DNA of 64,000 nt from PALSA-612 sp963704335 (GCA_963704335.1 OY969889.1:992001-1056000); one strand, 5' to 3'. Shown: positions 1-8,387, numbered from the stretch's first letter. The notes: generated by a model from the sequence alone, not told the origin. Numbers and translations: made by a program.

Positions 1-402
1 GTGATCCCACACGGTCGCTGCGACGACGCCTCCGCCGCGTGTGACGCGTGCCATCTCGGTCAGCCCTGCCACGGGATCGGTCATGAAGTGCACGACCAGC
101 TGCGCGAGCGCGGCGTCGAACTCGTCGTCGGCGAACGGCAGCCTCTCCGCCGGCGCGCGCTCGATCGTGACTCCCGGGTGGCGTTCTCGGACGGCGTCGA
201 CGAACGGCTGCGATGGATCCACGGCGAACACCGCTTCTTCGCCGAGCCTGCGGACGAGCTCGGCCGTCAGCGCACCCGGTCCACAGCCCACGTCGAGCAC
301 GCGACCGTCGGCCCCGGCGAAGTCGGCAAACAGCGGCCCCAGCGGCACCGAGTACCGACCCATGAACCTGTCGTACGACTCTGCGGCGACAGCGAAAGTC
401 AC
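1..402 (-). CDS. Class I SAM-dependent methyltransferase, C-terminus cut by window edge
   Basis: This leftward reading frame begins at a GTG at 402 and runs off the left edge, so only about 134 residues are visible. The SAM-binding motif I reads VLDVGCGPG (residues 35-43). An acidic residue ends the second strand (FAVDPS), and a LPFADDEFDAALA stretch forms motif II, as in UbiE/Methyltransf_11 proteins. The N-terminal YDRFMGRYSVPL is typical of small-molecule methyltransferases. The substrate cannot be predicted. The opposite strand also has an open frame here, but it is a GC-rich shadow without domain features. The neighbour at 470 is divergent. Confidence 0.85.
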   Translation of the reverse strand, partial: MTFAVAAESYDRFMGRYSVPLGPLFADFAGADGRVLDVGCGPGALTAELVRRLGEEAVFAVDPSQPFVDAVRERHPGVTIERAPAERLPFADDEFDAALAQLVVHFMTDPVAGLTEMARVTRGGGVVAATVWDH

Positions 403-469
403 GCTGCCGAATCTACGCGATCAGCCGATCTCGTCGAGCTCCAGCGGCACAGGTTAGTGTGACTCGGCG

Positions 470-925
470 ATGCGCCGGCGACGTAGGCATGCCGTGACAC
501 GTGGCGGGCTGATGGCGCTGATATTGCTCGCAACGCTGACGGGATACGCCCTTGCTGCGCCGCCTGGTGCACCGCCGAAGCCGGCCGGCGTCGCAGGTGC
601 TCCGCCTCCGGCATGGATCAAGACCGGTACTGCGGAGAAGTGGCTCGCCTACTCGACCTACTGCTGGCAGTTCGCGTGCGTGGACTACGTGTCCCCGGAG
701 CTGCGCAAGGACCTCCCCGTGCTGAGGATCAGGCGCGGCCAGTCCGTGGCGGTGCATCTCGGATTCACTCCGTCCCAGCTGAGCGTGAGTCAGGGGAGCA
801 AGACGAAACGCCTCGTCCCGCGCAAGACGGCGACGTGGCGCCCGGTCGCCGGGGTCGCGTCGATCTTTGCGGTCCGGAAGGCCGGCGGCGACGCCAGCTA
901 TGCAGTTCGCTTCAAGATTCGCTAA
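470..925 (+). CDS. Small secreted protein of unknown function
   Basis: The product has 151 residues. It starts with an Arg-rich n-region (MRRRRRH) and a hydrophobic core at about residues 14-29 that ends in ALAA, so it looks like a Sec-type signal peptide. An internal ATG at residue 15 would also leave a usable signal. The mature part has a Cys pair (YCWQFAC) that could form a disulfide, and a beta-rich C-terminus with many Lys/Arg. I do not recognise a family. It stands alone between a divergent methyltransferase gene and the tRNA-Lys gene. Confidence 0.6.
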   Translation: MRRRRRHAVTRGGLMALILLATLTGYALAAPPGAPPKPAGVAGAPPPAWIKTGTAEKWLAYSTYCWQFACVDYVSPELRKDLPVLRIRRGQSVAVHLGFTPSQLSVSQGSKTKRLVPRKTATWRPVAGVASIFAVRKAGGDASYAVRFKIR

Positions 926-996
926 CTGCTGCACCCGCGCCTGTTGGCGCCGCGACCGACCTGGCGGGCGCGGCTCACATGTGCTCGCCCTCGAGC

Positions 997-1011
997 GCGG
1001 CCGAAGGCCGC
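997..1011. terminator. GC hairpin downstream of tRNA-Lys
   Basis: GCGGCC-GAA-GGCCGC is a perfect six-pair stem. It is nested in a wider inverted repeat (CTCGCCC near 984, GGGCGAG near 1035). It lies between the end of the secreted-protein gene and the 3' end of the leftward tRNA gene, so it could end transcripts from either side. There is no T-run, so this is a weak call. Confidence 0.35.
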
Positions 1012-1048
1012 ACCCCTCGAGCGGAAAGCGAAGCGGGCGAGGGAAGAA

Positions 1049-1121
1049 TGGGCCGTGAAGGACTCGAACCTTCGACCTTGGGATTAAGAGTCCCCTGCTC
1101 TACCAGCTGAGCTAACGGCCC
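1049..1121 (-). tRNA. tRNA-Lys (anticodon CTT)
   Basis: This is a 73-nt cloverleaf on the minus strand. The acceptor stem GGGCCGT pairs with ACGGCCC with discriminator A. The D-arm reads GCTCAGCTGGTAGAGC, the anticodon loop CTCTTAA carries CTT (reads AAG, Lys), and the T-arm contains GGTTCGAGTCC. The CCA end is not encoded (the next template bases read TTC). Confidence 0.97.
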
Positions 1122-1184
1122 GTCTGCGAAAGTGTAGACGCGTGTTGGAGTTTCGACGTCGCAGGCCTGGGTAGAAAAACCGTC

Positions 1185-1589
1185 ATGAAGAGACGCACCG
1201 TGCCCGTCGTTCTTTCGCTGCTCGCCGCCGCACTCTTAGCGGCCGGCTGTGGCGGGGACGACAACGGATCGACGACCGCGACGGAGGACACCACGGCTAC
1301 CGGCGAGGCGACGACGCTTCAATTGGCGGCTGATCCGAATGGAGCGTTGTCGTTCGACACGACGTCGCTGGAGGCGCCGGCGGGCACGGTCACCGTTGAG
1401 CTGACGAACGAATCGTCCACTCCTCACAACGTCGAGGTCGAAGGCAACGGCGTCGAGGAGGAGAGCGACACGATCACCGGTTCGACGACCACCCTGACAG
1501 TCGACCTCGAGCCAGGGGCCTACGAGTTCTACTGTGCCGTGCCAGGCCACAAAGACGCCGGCATGGAAGGCACCCTGACCGTCAGCTGA
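1185..1589 (+). CDS. Cupredoxin-like lipoprotein (plastocyanin/azurin type)
   Basis: The product has 134 residues. The signal peptide ends in a lipobox (LLAAGC), which gives a lipid-anchored Cys near residue 22, followed by a Thr/Asp-rich linker. The second half is a single cupredoxin domain. The expected type-1 copper ligands are visible: His in STPHNVEV, then Cys and His in FYCAVPGHKDAGM with the axial Met. It is probably an extracytoplasmic one-electron carrier or copper protein. The terminal-oxidase operon lies 2 kb downstream, but the two are not co-transcribed in an obvious way. Confidence 0.88.
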   Translation: MKRRTVPVVLSLLAAALLAAGCGGDDNGSTTATEDTTATGEATTLQLAADPNGALSFDTTSLEAPAGTVTVELTNESSTPHNVEVEGNGVEEESDTITGSTTTLTVDLEPGAYEFYCAVPGHKDAGMEGTLTVS

Positions 1590-1615
1590 CGTTCGGTCTC
1601 TGAGACACTCCGCCG

Positions 1616-2524
1616 GTGGAGCTCCATCCGCAGGCGCAGGCGGTGCTCGACAGGATGGCGTCGCTCGGCTTCCCGCCGATCACCGAGGTCTCACCACCGG
1701 AGGCGCGCGAGATACGCCGCGCTCACCTGCAGCCCTCGGCGATCGAGATCCCCGAGATCCGTGACGTCGACGCCGGCGGTGTACCCGCGAGGCTCTACCG
1801 GCCGAGCAGCGACGAAGGGCTGGCGCTGCTCGTGTACTTCCACGGCGGCGGCTGGGTGGTCGGCGATCTCGAGACGCACGACTCGACGGCTCGCGCGCTG
1901 GCGGCCGACAGCGGACAGGCAGTGCTGTCTGTCGACTACCGCCTCGCGCCAGAGCACCCGTTTCCCGCGGCCTTCGACGACGCACTCGCCTCGACCCGCT
2001 GGGCGTGGGAGCACGCGCGCGAGCTGGGCGCCGACCCGGAACGGCTCGCGATCGGCGGCGACTCGGCCGGAGGCAACCTCGCTGCCGCCGTGACGCAGCT
2101 GGGTGCGGTCCCGCTGCAGTTTCAGCTGCTCGTGTATCCCGTTACCGATGCGCGCTGCAACACGACCTCGTACGAGGACTATCGAGACGGCCCGTACCTG
2201 ACGCGCGCATCCATGGAGTGGTATATCGCCCACTACCTGTCCGGCGACGAAGGCGCGCCTGACGACCCGCAGGTGTCTCCACTGCTCGGGGCTGACGACG
2301 CGCTTGCGAAATCGCCGCCCACGCACGTCGTGACGGTCGAGACGGACGTGCTCAGGGACGAGGGTGAGGCGTACGCCGCGCGGCTCGAATCAATCGGCGT
2401 GCCGACGACGTTGCGGCGCTACGAGGGCATGTTCCACGGGTTCTTCGCGCTGCCGGAGCAGATCGATGTCGGCAGGGAGGCTGTCGCTCAAGCTTCCGAC
2501 GCCTGGCGGCGCGCCGGCGCCTAG
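1616..2524 (+). CDS. Alpha/beta hydrolase, hormone-sensitive-lipase family
   Basis: The product has 302 residues from a GTG start 26 nt after the cupredoxin gene. The HSL/BD-FAE family oxyanion motif HGGGW is followed by the nucleophile elbow GGDSAGGN. The acid residue lies in ETDVLRDEG and the catalytic His in GMFHGFF. Full length and motif spacing match carboxylesterases/acetyl-hydrolases of this family. There is no signal peptide, so it is cytoplasmic. The natural ester is unknown. The gene is convergent with the MshEN gene, and the two overlap by 4 nt at their stops. Confidence 0.9.
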   Translation: MELHPQAQAVLDRMASLGFPPITEVSPPEAREIRRAHLQPSAIEIPEIRDVDAGGVPARLYRPSSDEGLALLVYFHGGGWVVGDLETHDSTARALAADSGQAVLSVDYRLAPEHPFPAAFDDALASTRWAWEHARELGADPERLAIGGDSAGGNLAAAVTQLGAVPLQFQLLVYPVTDARCNTTSYEDYRDGPYLTRASMEWYIAHYLSGDEGAPDDPQVSPLLGADDALAKSPPTHVVTVETDVLRDEGEAYAARLESIGVPTTLRRYEGMFHGFFALPEQIDVGREAVAQASDAWRRAGA

Positions 2525-3225
2525 CCGGCTTCGCGCTCTTCGTCCAGCGGCCGCTTGTACGACCACGCGATCCGGCGCTGCCCGCTCTTCACTTCGACGA
2601 TCTCGAGCGCGTCCGGGTCCTCGTCGTACAACAGCTCGAAAGCGAAGTCGCTTGCATCGAGGAACGACGGTGATGCGTGCAGGGCAGCGTGGTTCTCGTC
2701 CCGATCGGGAGAGCGCACCTCGTAGACCACCTCCTCGAGCGCCTGTTCGCCGGAACGGTGGAGCGCCTCCGGAGGAACGTGGACGCCGTGCTGCTCGGCC
2801 AGCGCGGAGGCGAGCTGCTCCGGCGTGACGTAGCCGCGCTCGAGCAGCAGCTGACCGAGCAATCCGCCCCTGCGGCGCTGAGCCAGCAGCACTCGCTGAA
2901 GGCCGCTCTCGGTGAGCAGCTCCTTGTCCACGAGGATGCGGCCGAGCGGACGCCATTTGCCGCCGCCGTTCGTGTCCGAGACCGCCTTCGACGGCGCCGG
3001 GGCAGGGCGCAGCTCGGGATCGAGGTTGAGACCGTGCTGCTCTGCGATGACCGCTGCGATGTCGACCGGGGAGACGATCTTCCTGGCAACCAGCATCTCT
3101 CCGAACAGCTGCCCGCTGAGGCGCTGCTCGAGCAGCAGAGGCTCGAGTTGGTACTCGTCGATGAGCCCGCGCGCGACGAGCAGCTCACCGAGGGGCCGCC
3201 ACGGGTACTCGACCATGTGACCCAT
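2521..3225 (-). CDS. Protein with tandem MshEN-type (GspE N-terminal) domains
   Basis: The product has about 234 residues from the ATG at 3225 (a second ATG lies 9 nt in). The frame stays open to 3357, but that extension overlaps the next gene. Two copies of the MshEN/T2SSE_N module are visible: RPLGELLVARGLIDEYQ with a following FGEMLV...AAVIAEQHG, and RPLGRILVDKELLTESG with LGQLLLERGYVTPEQ and SALAEQHG. In MshE this fold binds c-di-GMP through RxGxxL-type repeats. No ATPase domain follows; instead there is an acidic tail of about 75 residues. Possible role: a stand-alone c-di-GMP effector or adaptor. Confidence 0.75.
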   Translation of the reverse strand: MGHMVEYPWRPLGELLVARGLIDEYQLEPLLLEQRLSGQLFGEMLVARKIVSPVDIAAVIAEQHGLNLDPELRPAPAPSKAVSDTNGGGKWRPLGRILVDKELLTESGLQRVLLAQRRRGGLLGQLLLERGYVTPEQLASALAEQHGVHVPPEALHRSGEQALEEVVYEVRSPDRDENHAALHASPSFLDASDFAFELLYDEDPDALEIVEVKSGQRRIAWSYKRPLDEEREAG

Positions 3226-3245
3226 ATCGGCAGGGATCTCGCGGT

Positions 3246-3470
3246 TCAGTAGAGCAGCGTCTCCTTGCGCTTTGCACGTCGCCGCGCGGTACGGATTAGC
3301 GCTGTCGCGACGATTGCGAGCAGGGGAAGCGCTGCCAGCACCATGACCTCTTCCCACGCCACCGCGAACCAGAGAGAGGCCGCGGCGGCAAGGAGCGTCA
3401 CGTTGACGACCCGCTGTTCCTCGGGCAGGAGCCGGTTGTACCGTCCGATCATGGTCACGACCTCCGTCAT
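3246..3470 (-). CDS. Small membrane protein
   Basis: The product has 74 residues (or 68 if it starts at the internal ATG at 3452). Two hydrophobic segments, at about residues 24-37 and 42-58, are followed by a very basic tail (RTARRRAKRKE). The stop is 20 nt before the MshEN gene start, so the two genes probably form an operon. I do not recognise the family. Confidence 0.6.
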   Translation of the reverse strand: MTEVVTMIGRYNRLLPEEQRVVNVTLLAAAASLWFAVAWEEVMVLAALPLLAIVATALIRTARRRAKRKETLLY

Positions 3471-3630
3471 GCAGGGCGCGGGTCGCGGTCGCCGTGCACT
3501 CGTTGTGTTGCCCTACCTATCGACCCCGAACCCGCGCCGGAGGCATCCCTCGCGCGTGTAATTCGAGCAGCGTCGGGGACCGGATTCATCCTGTCCTCCA
3601 TTCGGTCATTCCGTTAGGCTCCAATCACCC

Positions 3631-4356
3631 GTGCGGTGGAGTCAGATCGTCCAGCTGGCCGTGATGGCGGCCATCGTCGCCGCCGCCACGACGGTCGTCG
3701 CCGTGGTCATCCCGTGGCTACCTCCCGCGGCCGCCGTGCAGCGCGATCGCATCGATTTCACGTTCTGGCTGGCGACAGGAATCTGCATCTTCATCTTCGC
3801 CGTCGTCGTCGCCGTGATCCTGTTCTCGATCGTGAAGTTCCGTGTGCGGCCGGACGACGACACAGACGGGCCGCCGATCCACGGACACACCGGTCTCGAG
3901 ATCGCGTGGACGGCAGTGCCGGCCGTGCTCGTGACCGTGATCGCCATCGCGGCAGCGATCGTGCTCACCCAGAACTCGAACGCGGGCTCGAATCCGTTGC
4001 GCGTCAACGTCGTAGCGCAGCAGTTCGCCTGGGAATTCGAGTACGCGAACGGCCCCGCGGCGGGCACGAAGCAGCCGATCCTGCGCCTGCCGCTCGACCG
4101 CACCGTGGAGCTGAGCATGCGGGCGAAGGACGTCATCCATTCGTTCTGGGTGCCGGAGTTCGGCCAGAAGTTGGACGTGCTGCCGTGGGCTCTCGAGTTC
4201 CCGCACCCGACGAAGCTCCCGATCACGCCGAATGAAGTCGGCACGTATCCCATCATCTGCACCGAGCTCTGCGGCCTCGGCCACTCGTTGATGCGCTCGA
4301 AGGTGATCGTAATGCCCGCCGGCGAGTTCGACCGGTGGGCGAGGAGTCAGCAATGA
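3631..4356 (+). CDS. ctaC: Cytochrome c oxidase subunit II
   Basis: The product has 241 residues from a GTG start. Transmembrane helices lie at about residues 10-30 and 42-68 and a third hydrophobic stretch at 91-113, followed by an extracytoplasmic cupredoxin domain. The binuclear CuA ligands are all present: His170 (VIHSF), Cys210, Cys214, His218 and Met221, in a C-x3-C-x3-H-x2-M pattern. No lipobox or fused cytochrome c domain is seen, so electrons must come from a separate carrier. The stop codon overlaps the ctaD start (ATGA). The 160 nt upstream shows no promoter I would defend. Confidence 0.96.
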   Translation: MRWSQIVQLAVMAAIVAAATTVVAVVIPWLPPAAAVQRDRIDFTFWLATGICIFIFAVVVAVILFSIVKFRVRPDDDTDGPPIHGHTGLEIAWTAVPAVLVTVIAIAAAIVLTQNSNAGSNPLRVNVVAQQFAWEFEYANGPAAGTKQPILRLPLDRTVELSMRAKDVIHSFWVPEFGQKLDVLPWALEFPHPTKLPITPNEVGTYPIICTELCGLGHSLMRSKVIVMPAGEFDRWARSQQ

Positions 4357-6260
4357 GCTGGCTCAAGCGACCCGGCTTCGGCCGCTGCCTGTGGATGATC
4401 CCGTTGTTCTTCGGGATCGGCGTCGGGATCATGGCGCTCGTCCGCTGGCTCGAGGGCTGGGATCCAGTCTGGCTGAGCGACGTAGTCGTGACCATCTCCC
4501 TCGTCACGATCCCGATGGGATTCCTCGCCGGGATCGGCGCCTTCGACTACTGGGCCCGCTACGCGATCGGGCGGCCGACGGCGCCGGAGGATCACTCCGG
4601 GCACGGTGCGAAGAGCTGGAAGGACTACTTCCGCGTCAACACCGACCACAAGGTCATCGGCGTGCAGTACGTCGTCACGAGCTTCCTGTTCTTCCTCATC
4701 GGCGGACTGCTGGCCATGGTCTTCCGCGCCGAGCTCGCGAACTCCGGATCGGAGATCGTCGACACCCAGACGTTCAACGGTCTCGTGTCCGTGCACGCGT
4801 CGCTCCTGATCTTCCTTTTCGTGATCCCGGTGTTCGCAGGCCTCGGGAACTACGTGATCCCACTGATGATCGGCGCGCCCGACATGGCGTTCCCGCGCCT
4901 GAACGCTCTCTCGTTCTGGCTGCTCCCCATCGCCGGCGTGATGATGCTCACGAGCTTCCTCGTTCCGGGCGGCGCCTTCGCGAGTGGCTGGACGGCCTAC
5001 GCACCACTGTCGATCGAGCAGCCGCTGGGCAGCGTCTTCTTCAACATGGCCGTGCAGTGGGCGGGGACGTCGTCGATCCTGACGGCGCTCAACTTCCTGG
5101 TCACCATCGTCACGATGCGCGCGCCGGGCATGACGTTCTGGCGCATGCCGTTGCTCGTCTGGGCGAACTTCACGACCTCACTGCTGGTGGTGCTGGCCAC
5201 TCCGTTCATCGCCGGATCGCAGTTCTTCGTGATGTTCGACCGCGTGATGCACACGAACTTCTTCATCGCGGACGAGGGCGGCTATCCGCTCGGGTACCAG
5301 CACATCTTCTGGTTCTACTCGCACCCGGCCGTCTACATCATGATCTTACCCGGGTTCGGAATCGTCTCCGAGGTCATCTCGACGTTCGCTCGCAAGCCGA
5401 TCTTCGGCTACCGGCTGATGGCGTTGTCGCTCGTCGCGATTCTGTTCCTCGGCTTCTCCGTGTGGGCGCATCACATGTTCGTCGCCGGCATGGCGCCGTG
5501 GCTGCGCATCCCAATGATGGTGACGACGCTGCTGATCGCCGTGCCCACGGGCATCAAGGTGTTCTCGTGGTTAGCCACGATGTGGGAAGGCCGGATCCGC
5601 TTCACGACACCGATGTTATGGGCGGTCGGGTTCGTCGCCATGTTCTTGATCGGTGGGCTTTCCGGCATCTACCTGGGCACGGTGCCGATCGCCGTCCACG
5701 CCTCGGACACGTACTACATCGTCGCGCACATCCACTACGTGCTCTACGGCGGCTCGGTGTTCACGATCATGGCGGGCATCTACTACTGGTTCCCGAAGAT
5801 GACAGGCCGCATGTACTCGGAGCGGCTCGGCAAGTGGCACTTCTGGCTGACGTTCGTCGCCTTCAACGCCACGTTCTTCCCGATGCACTGGACCGGTCTC
5901 CAGGGCCAGCCACGGCGCACTGCCGACTACGTGCCGAAGTTCGAGGGCTGGAACCTCTTCATGTCCATCTCGGCCTTCGTGCTCGGCGCTGCGATGCTGA
6001 TCTTCCTCTACAACATGATTCACAGCTGGCTGCGCGGGCCGAAGGCCCCGTCGAACCCTTGGCGCGCTCACTCGATCGAGTGGCAGGTGTCTTCCCCGCC
6101 GCCGCTCTTCAACTTCGACGAGATCCCGCAGGTGGTCGGCGGCCCGTACGAGTACGGCGTTCCCGGCGCGCGCCACGCCGTCTGGAGCGAGGACGGCGCG
6201 GTGCCCCATCCGGAGGTGCCCGCTGAGGAGACAGAGCAAGAGGAGGAGGTGCGCCGGTGA
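4353..6260 (+). CDS. ctaD: Cytochrome c oxidase subunit I, A2-type haem-copper oxidase
   Basis: The product has 635 residues from the ATG that overlaps the ctaC stop. An N-terminal extension with two extra transmembrane segments (about 14-30 and 42-67) precedes the 12-helix core. Ligands are visible: low-spin haem His148 and His461, high-spin haem His459, and CuB His324, His373, His374. Tyr328 is placed for the His-Tyr cross-link. The helix-VI motif is YSHPAV, not GHPEV, so the D-channel Glu is replaced by Tyr-Ser, the A2-subfamily signature. It reduces O2 to water and pumps protons at the cytoplasmic membrane. Confidence 0.96.
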   Translation: MSWLKRPGFGRCLWMIPLFFGIGVGIMALVRWLEGWDPVWLSDVVVTISLVTIPMGFLAGIGAFDYWARYAIGRPTAPEDHSGHGAKSWKDYFRVNTDHKVIGVQYVVTSFLFFLIGGLLAMVFRAELANSGSEIVDTQTFNGLVSVHASLLIFLFVIPVFAGLGNYVIPLMIGAPDMAFPRLNALSFWLLPIAGVMMLTSFLVPGGAFASGWTAYAPLSIEQPLGSVFFNMAVQWAGTSSILTALNFLVTIVTMRAPGMTFWRMPLLVWANFTTSLLVVLATPFIAGSQFFVMFDRVMHTNFFIADEGGYPLGYQHIFWFYSHPAVYIMILPGFGIVSEVISTFARKPIFGYRLMALSLVAILFLGFSVWAHHMFVAGMAPWLRIPMMVTTLLIAVPTGIKVFSWLATMWEGRIRFTTPMLWAVGFVAMFLIGGLSGIYLGTVPIAVHASDTYYIVAHIHYVLYGGSVFTIMAGIYYWFPKMTGRMYSERLGKWHFWLTFVAFNATFFPMHWTGLQGQPRRTADYVPKFEGWNLFMSISAFVLGAAMLIFLYNMIHSWLRGPKAPSNPWRAHSIEWQVSSPPPLFNFDEIPQVVGGPYEYGVPGARHAVWSEDGAVPHPEVPAEETEQEEEVRR

Positions 6261-7090
6261 CCCACGTCCTCGTTGTCGCCAACGAGACCGTGGCCGGCAA
6301 GAGCCTCATCGTGGCGTTGGAGCAACGCGCGAAGGCAGGCCCGGTCCGCATCACCGTCATCTGCCCGGTCGCCTCGCCGCGCGCCGGCTACGTCGTCTAC
6401 GAGGACACGCGTCGGGCGTCGGCCCGCAGGCGCCTGGACCGGACACTCGAGCTCTTGCGCAAGCACGGCATCGCCGCCGACGGCTTCGTCGTCGACGCGG
6501 ACCCCGTCGACGTCGTTCGTGACGCGTTCGGGCAGCTCGTGCCGCCACCCGACGCCGTCGTCGTGTCGACGCACCCGCAGGCGAGCTCGGGCTGGCTGCG
6601 TCGCGACGTCGTCGAGCGCATCCGGGCGGCGGTCGATGTGCCCGTGGAGCACGTCGTAGTCGATCTTGCCGCCGAGGACGGGCCGGACAACGTGCTCGTG
6701 ATCGCGAACCAGACGGTGCTCGACGACCCGCTGCTCGATGCGATCCGCGTGCGCGCCGGCCGCTCGCCGGCGAGCTTCCTGATCATCTCGCCGCAGAGCG
6801 AGCTCGGCGAGTCGGGTGATCCCGGGGCGGAGCAGAGGTTGCGGCAAGCGGTGGGCATGCTGCGGGCCGAGGGGATCGACGTTCACGGCCAGGTGGGGCA
6901 CCCCGACCCGTACACGGCGGCCACGCAGGCGATCTACGACGAGCGCACGGACGAGCTCATCGTGTCGACGTTCCCGGGCACGAAGTCGGGCTGGTTGCGA
7001 GGCGACCTCGTCGGTCGCCTCGAGAAGGACACGAAGCTGCCTGTGACCCACGTCGAGTCGGAGCCGGTCTCAGAGGAAGTGACCGCGTAG
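6257..7090 (+). CDS. Duplicated universal-stress-like protein inside the cox operon
   Basis: The product has 277 residues and its GTG overlaps the ctaD stop (GTGA). It consists of two similar halves (about 3-133 and 140-267). Each opens with a beta strand VLV(V/I)AN(E/Q)TV. Each ends with a STxPxxxSGWLRxDxVxRL stretch followed by a P-V-x-H-V strand. The fold and repeat pattern resemble UspA-type alpha/beta nucleotide-binding domains, but the usual Gly-rich ATP motif is not obvious. It is soluble. It is tightly coupled between ctaD and ctaE, so a role in oxidase regulation or assembly is inferred from context only. Confidence 0.7.
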   Translation: MTHVLVVANETVAGKSLIVALEQRAKAGPVRITVICPVASPRAGYVVYEDTRRASARRRLDRTLELLRKHGIAADGFVVDADPVDVVRDAFGQLVPPPDAVVVSTHPQASSGWLRRDVVERIRAAVDVPVEHVVVDLAAEDGPDNVLVIANQTVLDDPLLDAIRVRAGRSPASFLIISPQSELGESGDPGAEQRLRQAVGMLRAEGIDVHGQVGHPDPYTAATQAIYDERTDELIVSTFPGTKSGWLRGDLVGRLEKDTKLPVTHVESEPVSEEVTA

Positions 7091-7701
7091 TGGAAGCACA
7101 CGCCGCCCACGCGCACGAGCACGAGCACGGCGAGCACCCGCCGCCAGCCCACGTCTCCTCCCGCGTCGACCCGCGCGTGCTGGGGATGCTGCTGTTCATC
7201 GGCTCGGAGATCATGCTCTTCGGGTCGTTCTTCACGGCGTACTTCTTCGTCCGCGTCGTCAACGGCTATCCGTGGCCCCCCGAGGGAGATCACCTGCCCG
7301 TTTTCATCGCGGGCGTCAACACCGTGATCCTCGTCACCTCGAGCTTCACGATGCACTGGGCCCTGCAGTCGATCAAGCGCGGCCACCGTGCGGGCCTCCA
7401 GGCAGGCCTCGTGCTGACGCTCCTCATGGGCTTCACGTTCCTGATGACCCAGATCGCGGAGTACGCGCGCGTCGGCTTCGCCCCCGGCGACGATGCCTTC
7501 GCCACGATCTTCTTCTGCCTGACGGGCCTGCACGGAGCGCACGTGTTCGTCGGCCTGTCGCTGCTCCTCTTCGCGACGATTCGCGCCTTCCGCGGGCACT
7601 TCAGCGCGGAGCACCACCACGGCGTCGAGCTGCCCGGAATCTACTGGCACTTCGTCGACGTAATGTGGATCGTGGTCTACGCGACGATCTACATCATCTG
7701 A
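7090..7701 (+). CDS. ctaE: Cytochrome c oxidase subunit III
   Basis: The product has 203 residues from a GTG that shares one base with the preceding stop. A His-rich N-terminus (HAAHAHEHEHGEH) precedes five transmembrane helices, so this is the short five-helix form of COX III. The typical GSEIMLFGSFFTAYF opening and the GLHGAHVFVGL and YWHFVDVMWIVVY segments are present. It is part of the oxidase complex. The His-rich head might bind metal, which is an inference. Confidence 0.95.
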   Translation: MEAHAAHAHEHEHGEHPPPAHVSSRVDPRVLGMLLFIGSEIMLFGSFFTAYFFVRVVNGYPWPPEGDHLPVFIAGVNTVILVTSSFTMHWALQSIKRGHRAGLQAGLVLTLLMGFTFLMTQIAEYARVGFAPGDDAFATIFFCLTGLHGAHVFVGLSLLLFATIRAFRGHFSAEHHHGVELPGIYWHFVDVMWIVVYATIYII

Positions 7702-7704
7702 GAG

Positions 7705-8358
7705 ATGGCTCGCCGGAACCCCTTCCGCTCAGAGGCAGAGGCGTTCCGGCTGGTGCTGCTCACGATCGCGGGCTTCGGCGCGATCGTTGCTGCGACGCTG
7801 CTCGGGGGCTGGCCGGTCGGGCTGGCGGTGTTCGTCGCCGTAGGGGCGGTCGGTGCGTGGTGGTACCTCAAGCCGCTCGACGAAGAGTCCACCCAGCAGG
7901 CGTCTGGGCACGTGCACGATCCGGACGAGCGGCGGATTCTCGTCATCGCCAACGAGACAGTGGCCGGAACAGAGCTCCGAGAGGCGATCGAGCGGACGGC
8001 CGCCGGCCACCTTGCCCACGTGCTCGTCGTGACGCCGGCGCTCAACACGAAGCTCCGGCACTGGGTATCGGACGAGGACAAGGCCCGGGCCGAGGCTCAC
8101 CGGCGGCTCGCCGACAGCCTCGCGCAGCTCGCGGAGTCCGGCATCGATGCCCGCGGTCAGGTGGGCGATGCCGACCCGGTGCAGTCGATCGCCGACGGGC
8201 TACGGACGTTCGGCGCCGACGAGGTGATCATCTCCACACACCCGGAGGGCCGCTCCAACTGGCTCGAGCGGGGCGTGGTGGAGACAGCGCGCGAGCGGTT
8301 TGCCGTGCCGATCACGCACGTCGTCGTCGATCTCGAGGCGCCACCCCCCACCGCATAG
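7705..8358 (+). CDS. Two-helix membrane anchor fused to a universal-stress-like domain
   Basis: The product has 217 residues and starts 4 nt after ctaE. Residues about 14-55 form two transmembrane helices, the usual layout of the small actinobacterial oxidase subunit IV (CtaF) encoded at this position. Residues 77-212 form a single domain of the same family as the protein at 6257-7090, with VIANETVAG at its start and STHPEGRSNWLERGVVE near its end. It may be a subunit-IV substitute that tethers a stress-type sensor to the oxidase. That function is inferred from layout. Confidence 0.7.
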   Translation: MARRNPFRSEAEAFRLVLLTIAGFGAIVAATLLGGWPVGLAVFVAVGAVGAWWYLKPLDEESTQQASGHVHDPDERRILVIANETVAGTELREAIERTAAGHLAHVLVVTPALNTKLRHWVSDEDKARAEAHRRLADSLAQLAESGIDARGQVGDADPVQSIADGLRTFGADEVIISTHPEGRSNWLERGVVETARERFAVPITHVVVDLEAPPPTA

Positions 8359-8359
8359 C

Positions 8360-8387
8360 GAGAGGGCCTCCCGAAGGAGGCCCTCTC
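8360..8387. terminator. Bidirectional hairpin ending the cox operon
   Basis: A perfect 12-bp stem GAGAGGGCCTCC (8360-8371) and its complement (8376-8387) enclose a CGAA tetraloop. It lies directly after the last cox gene and before the convergent stop of the Cys-rich gene. No T-run follows on either strand, so it may be a weak or factor-dependent terminator. Confidence 0.7.

Noticed and set aside
1..462. Rightward open frames over the left edge
   Set aside because: The opposite strand encodes a clear methyltransferase with SAM motif I; the rightward frames are high-GC shadows.
3471..3630. Promoter for the ctaC operon
   Set aside because: TTAGGCT near the GTG could be a -10 of a leaderless transcript, but no -35 lies at a fitting distance; nothing else is seen in the gap.
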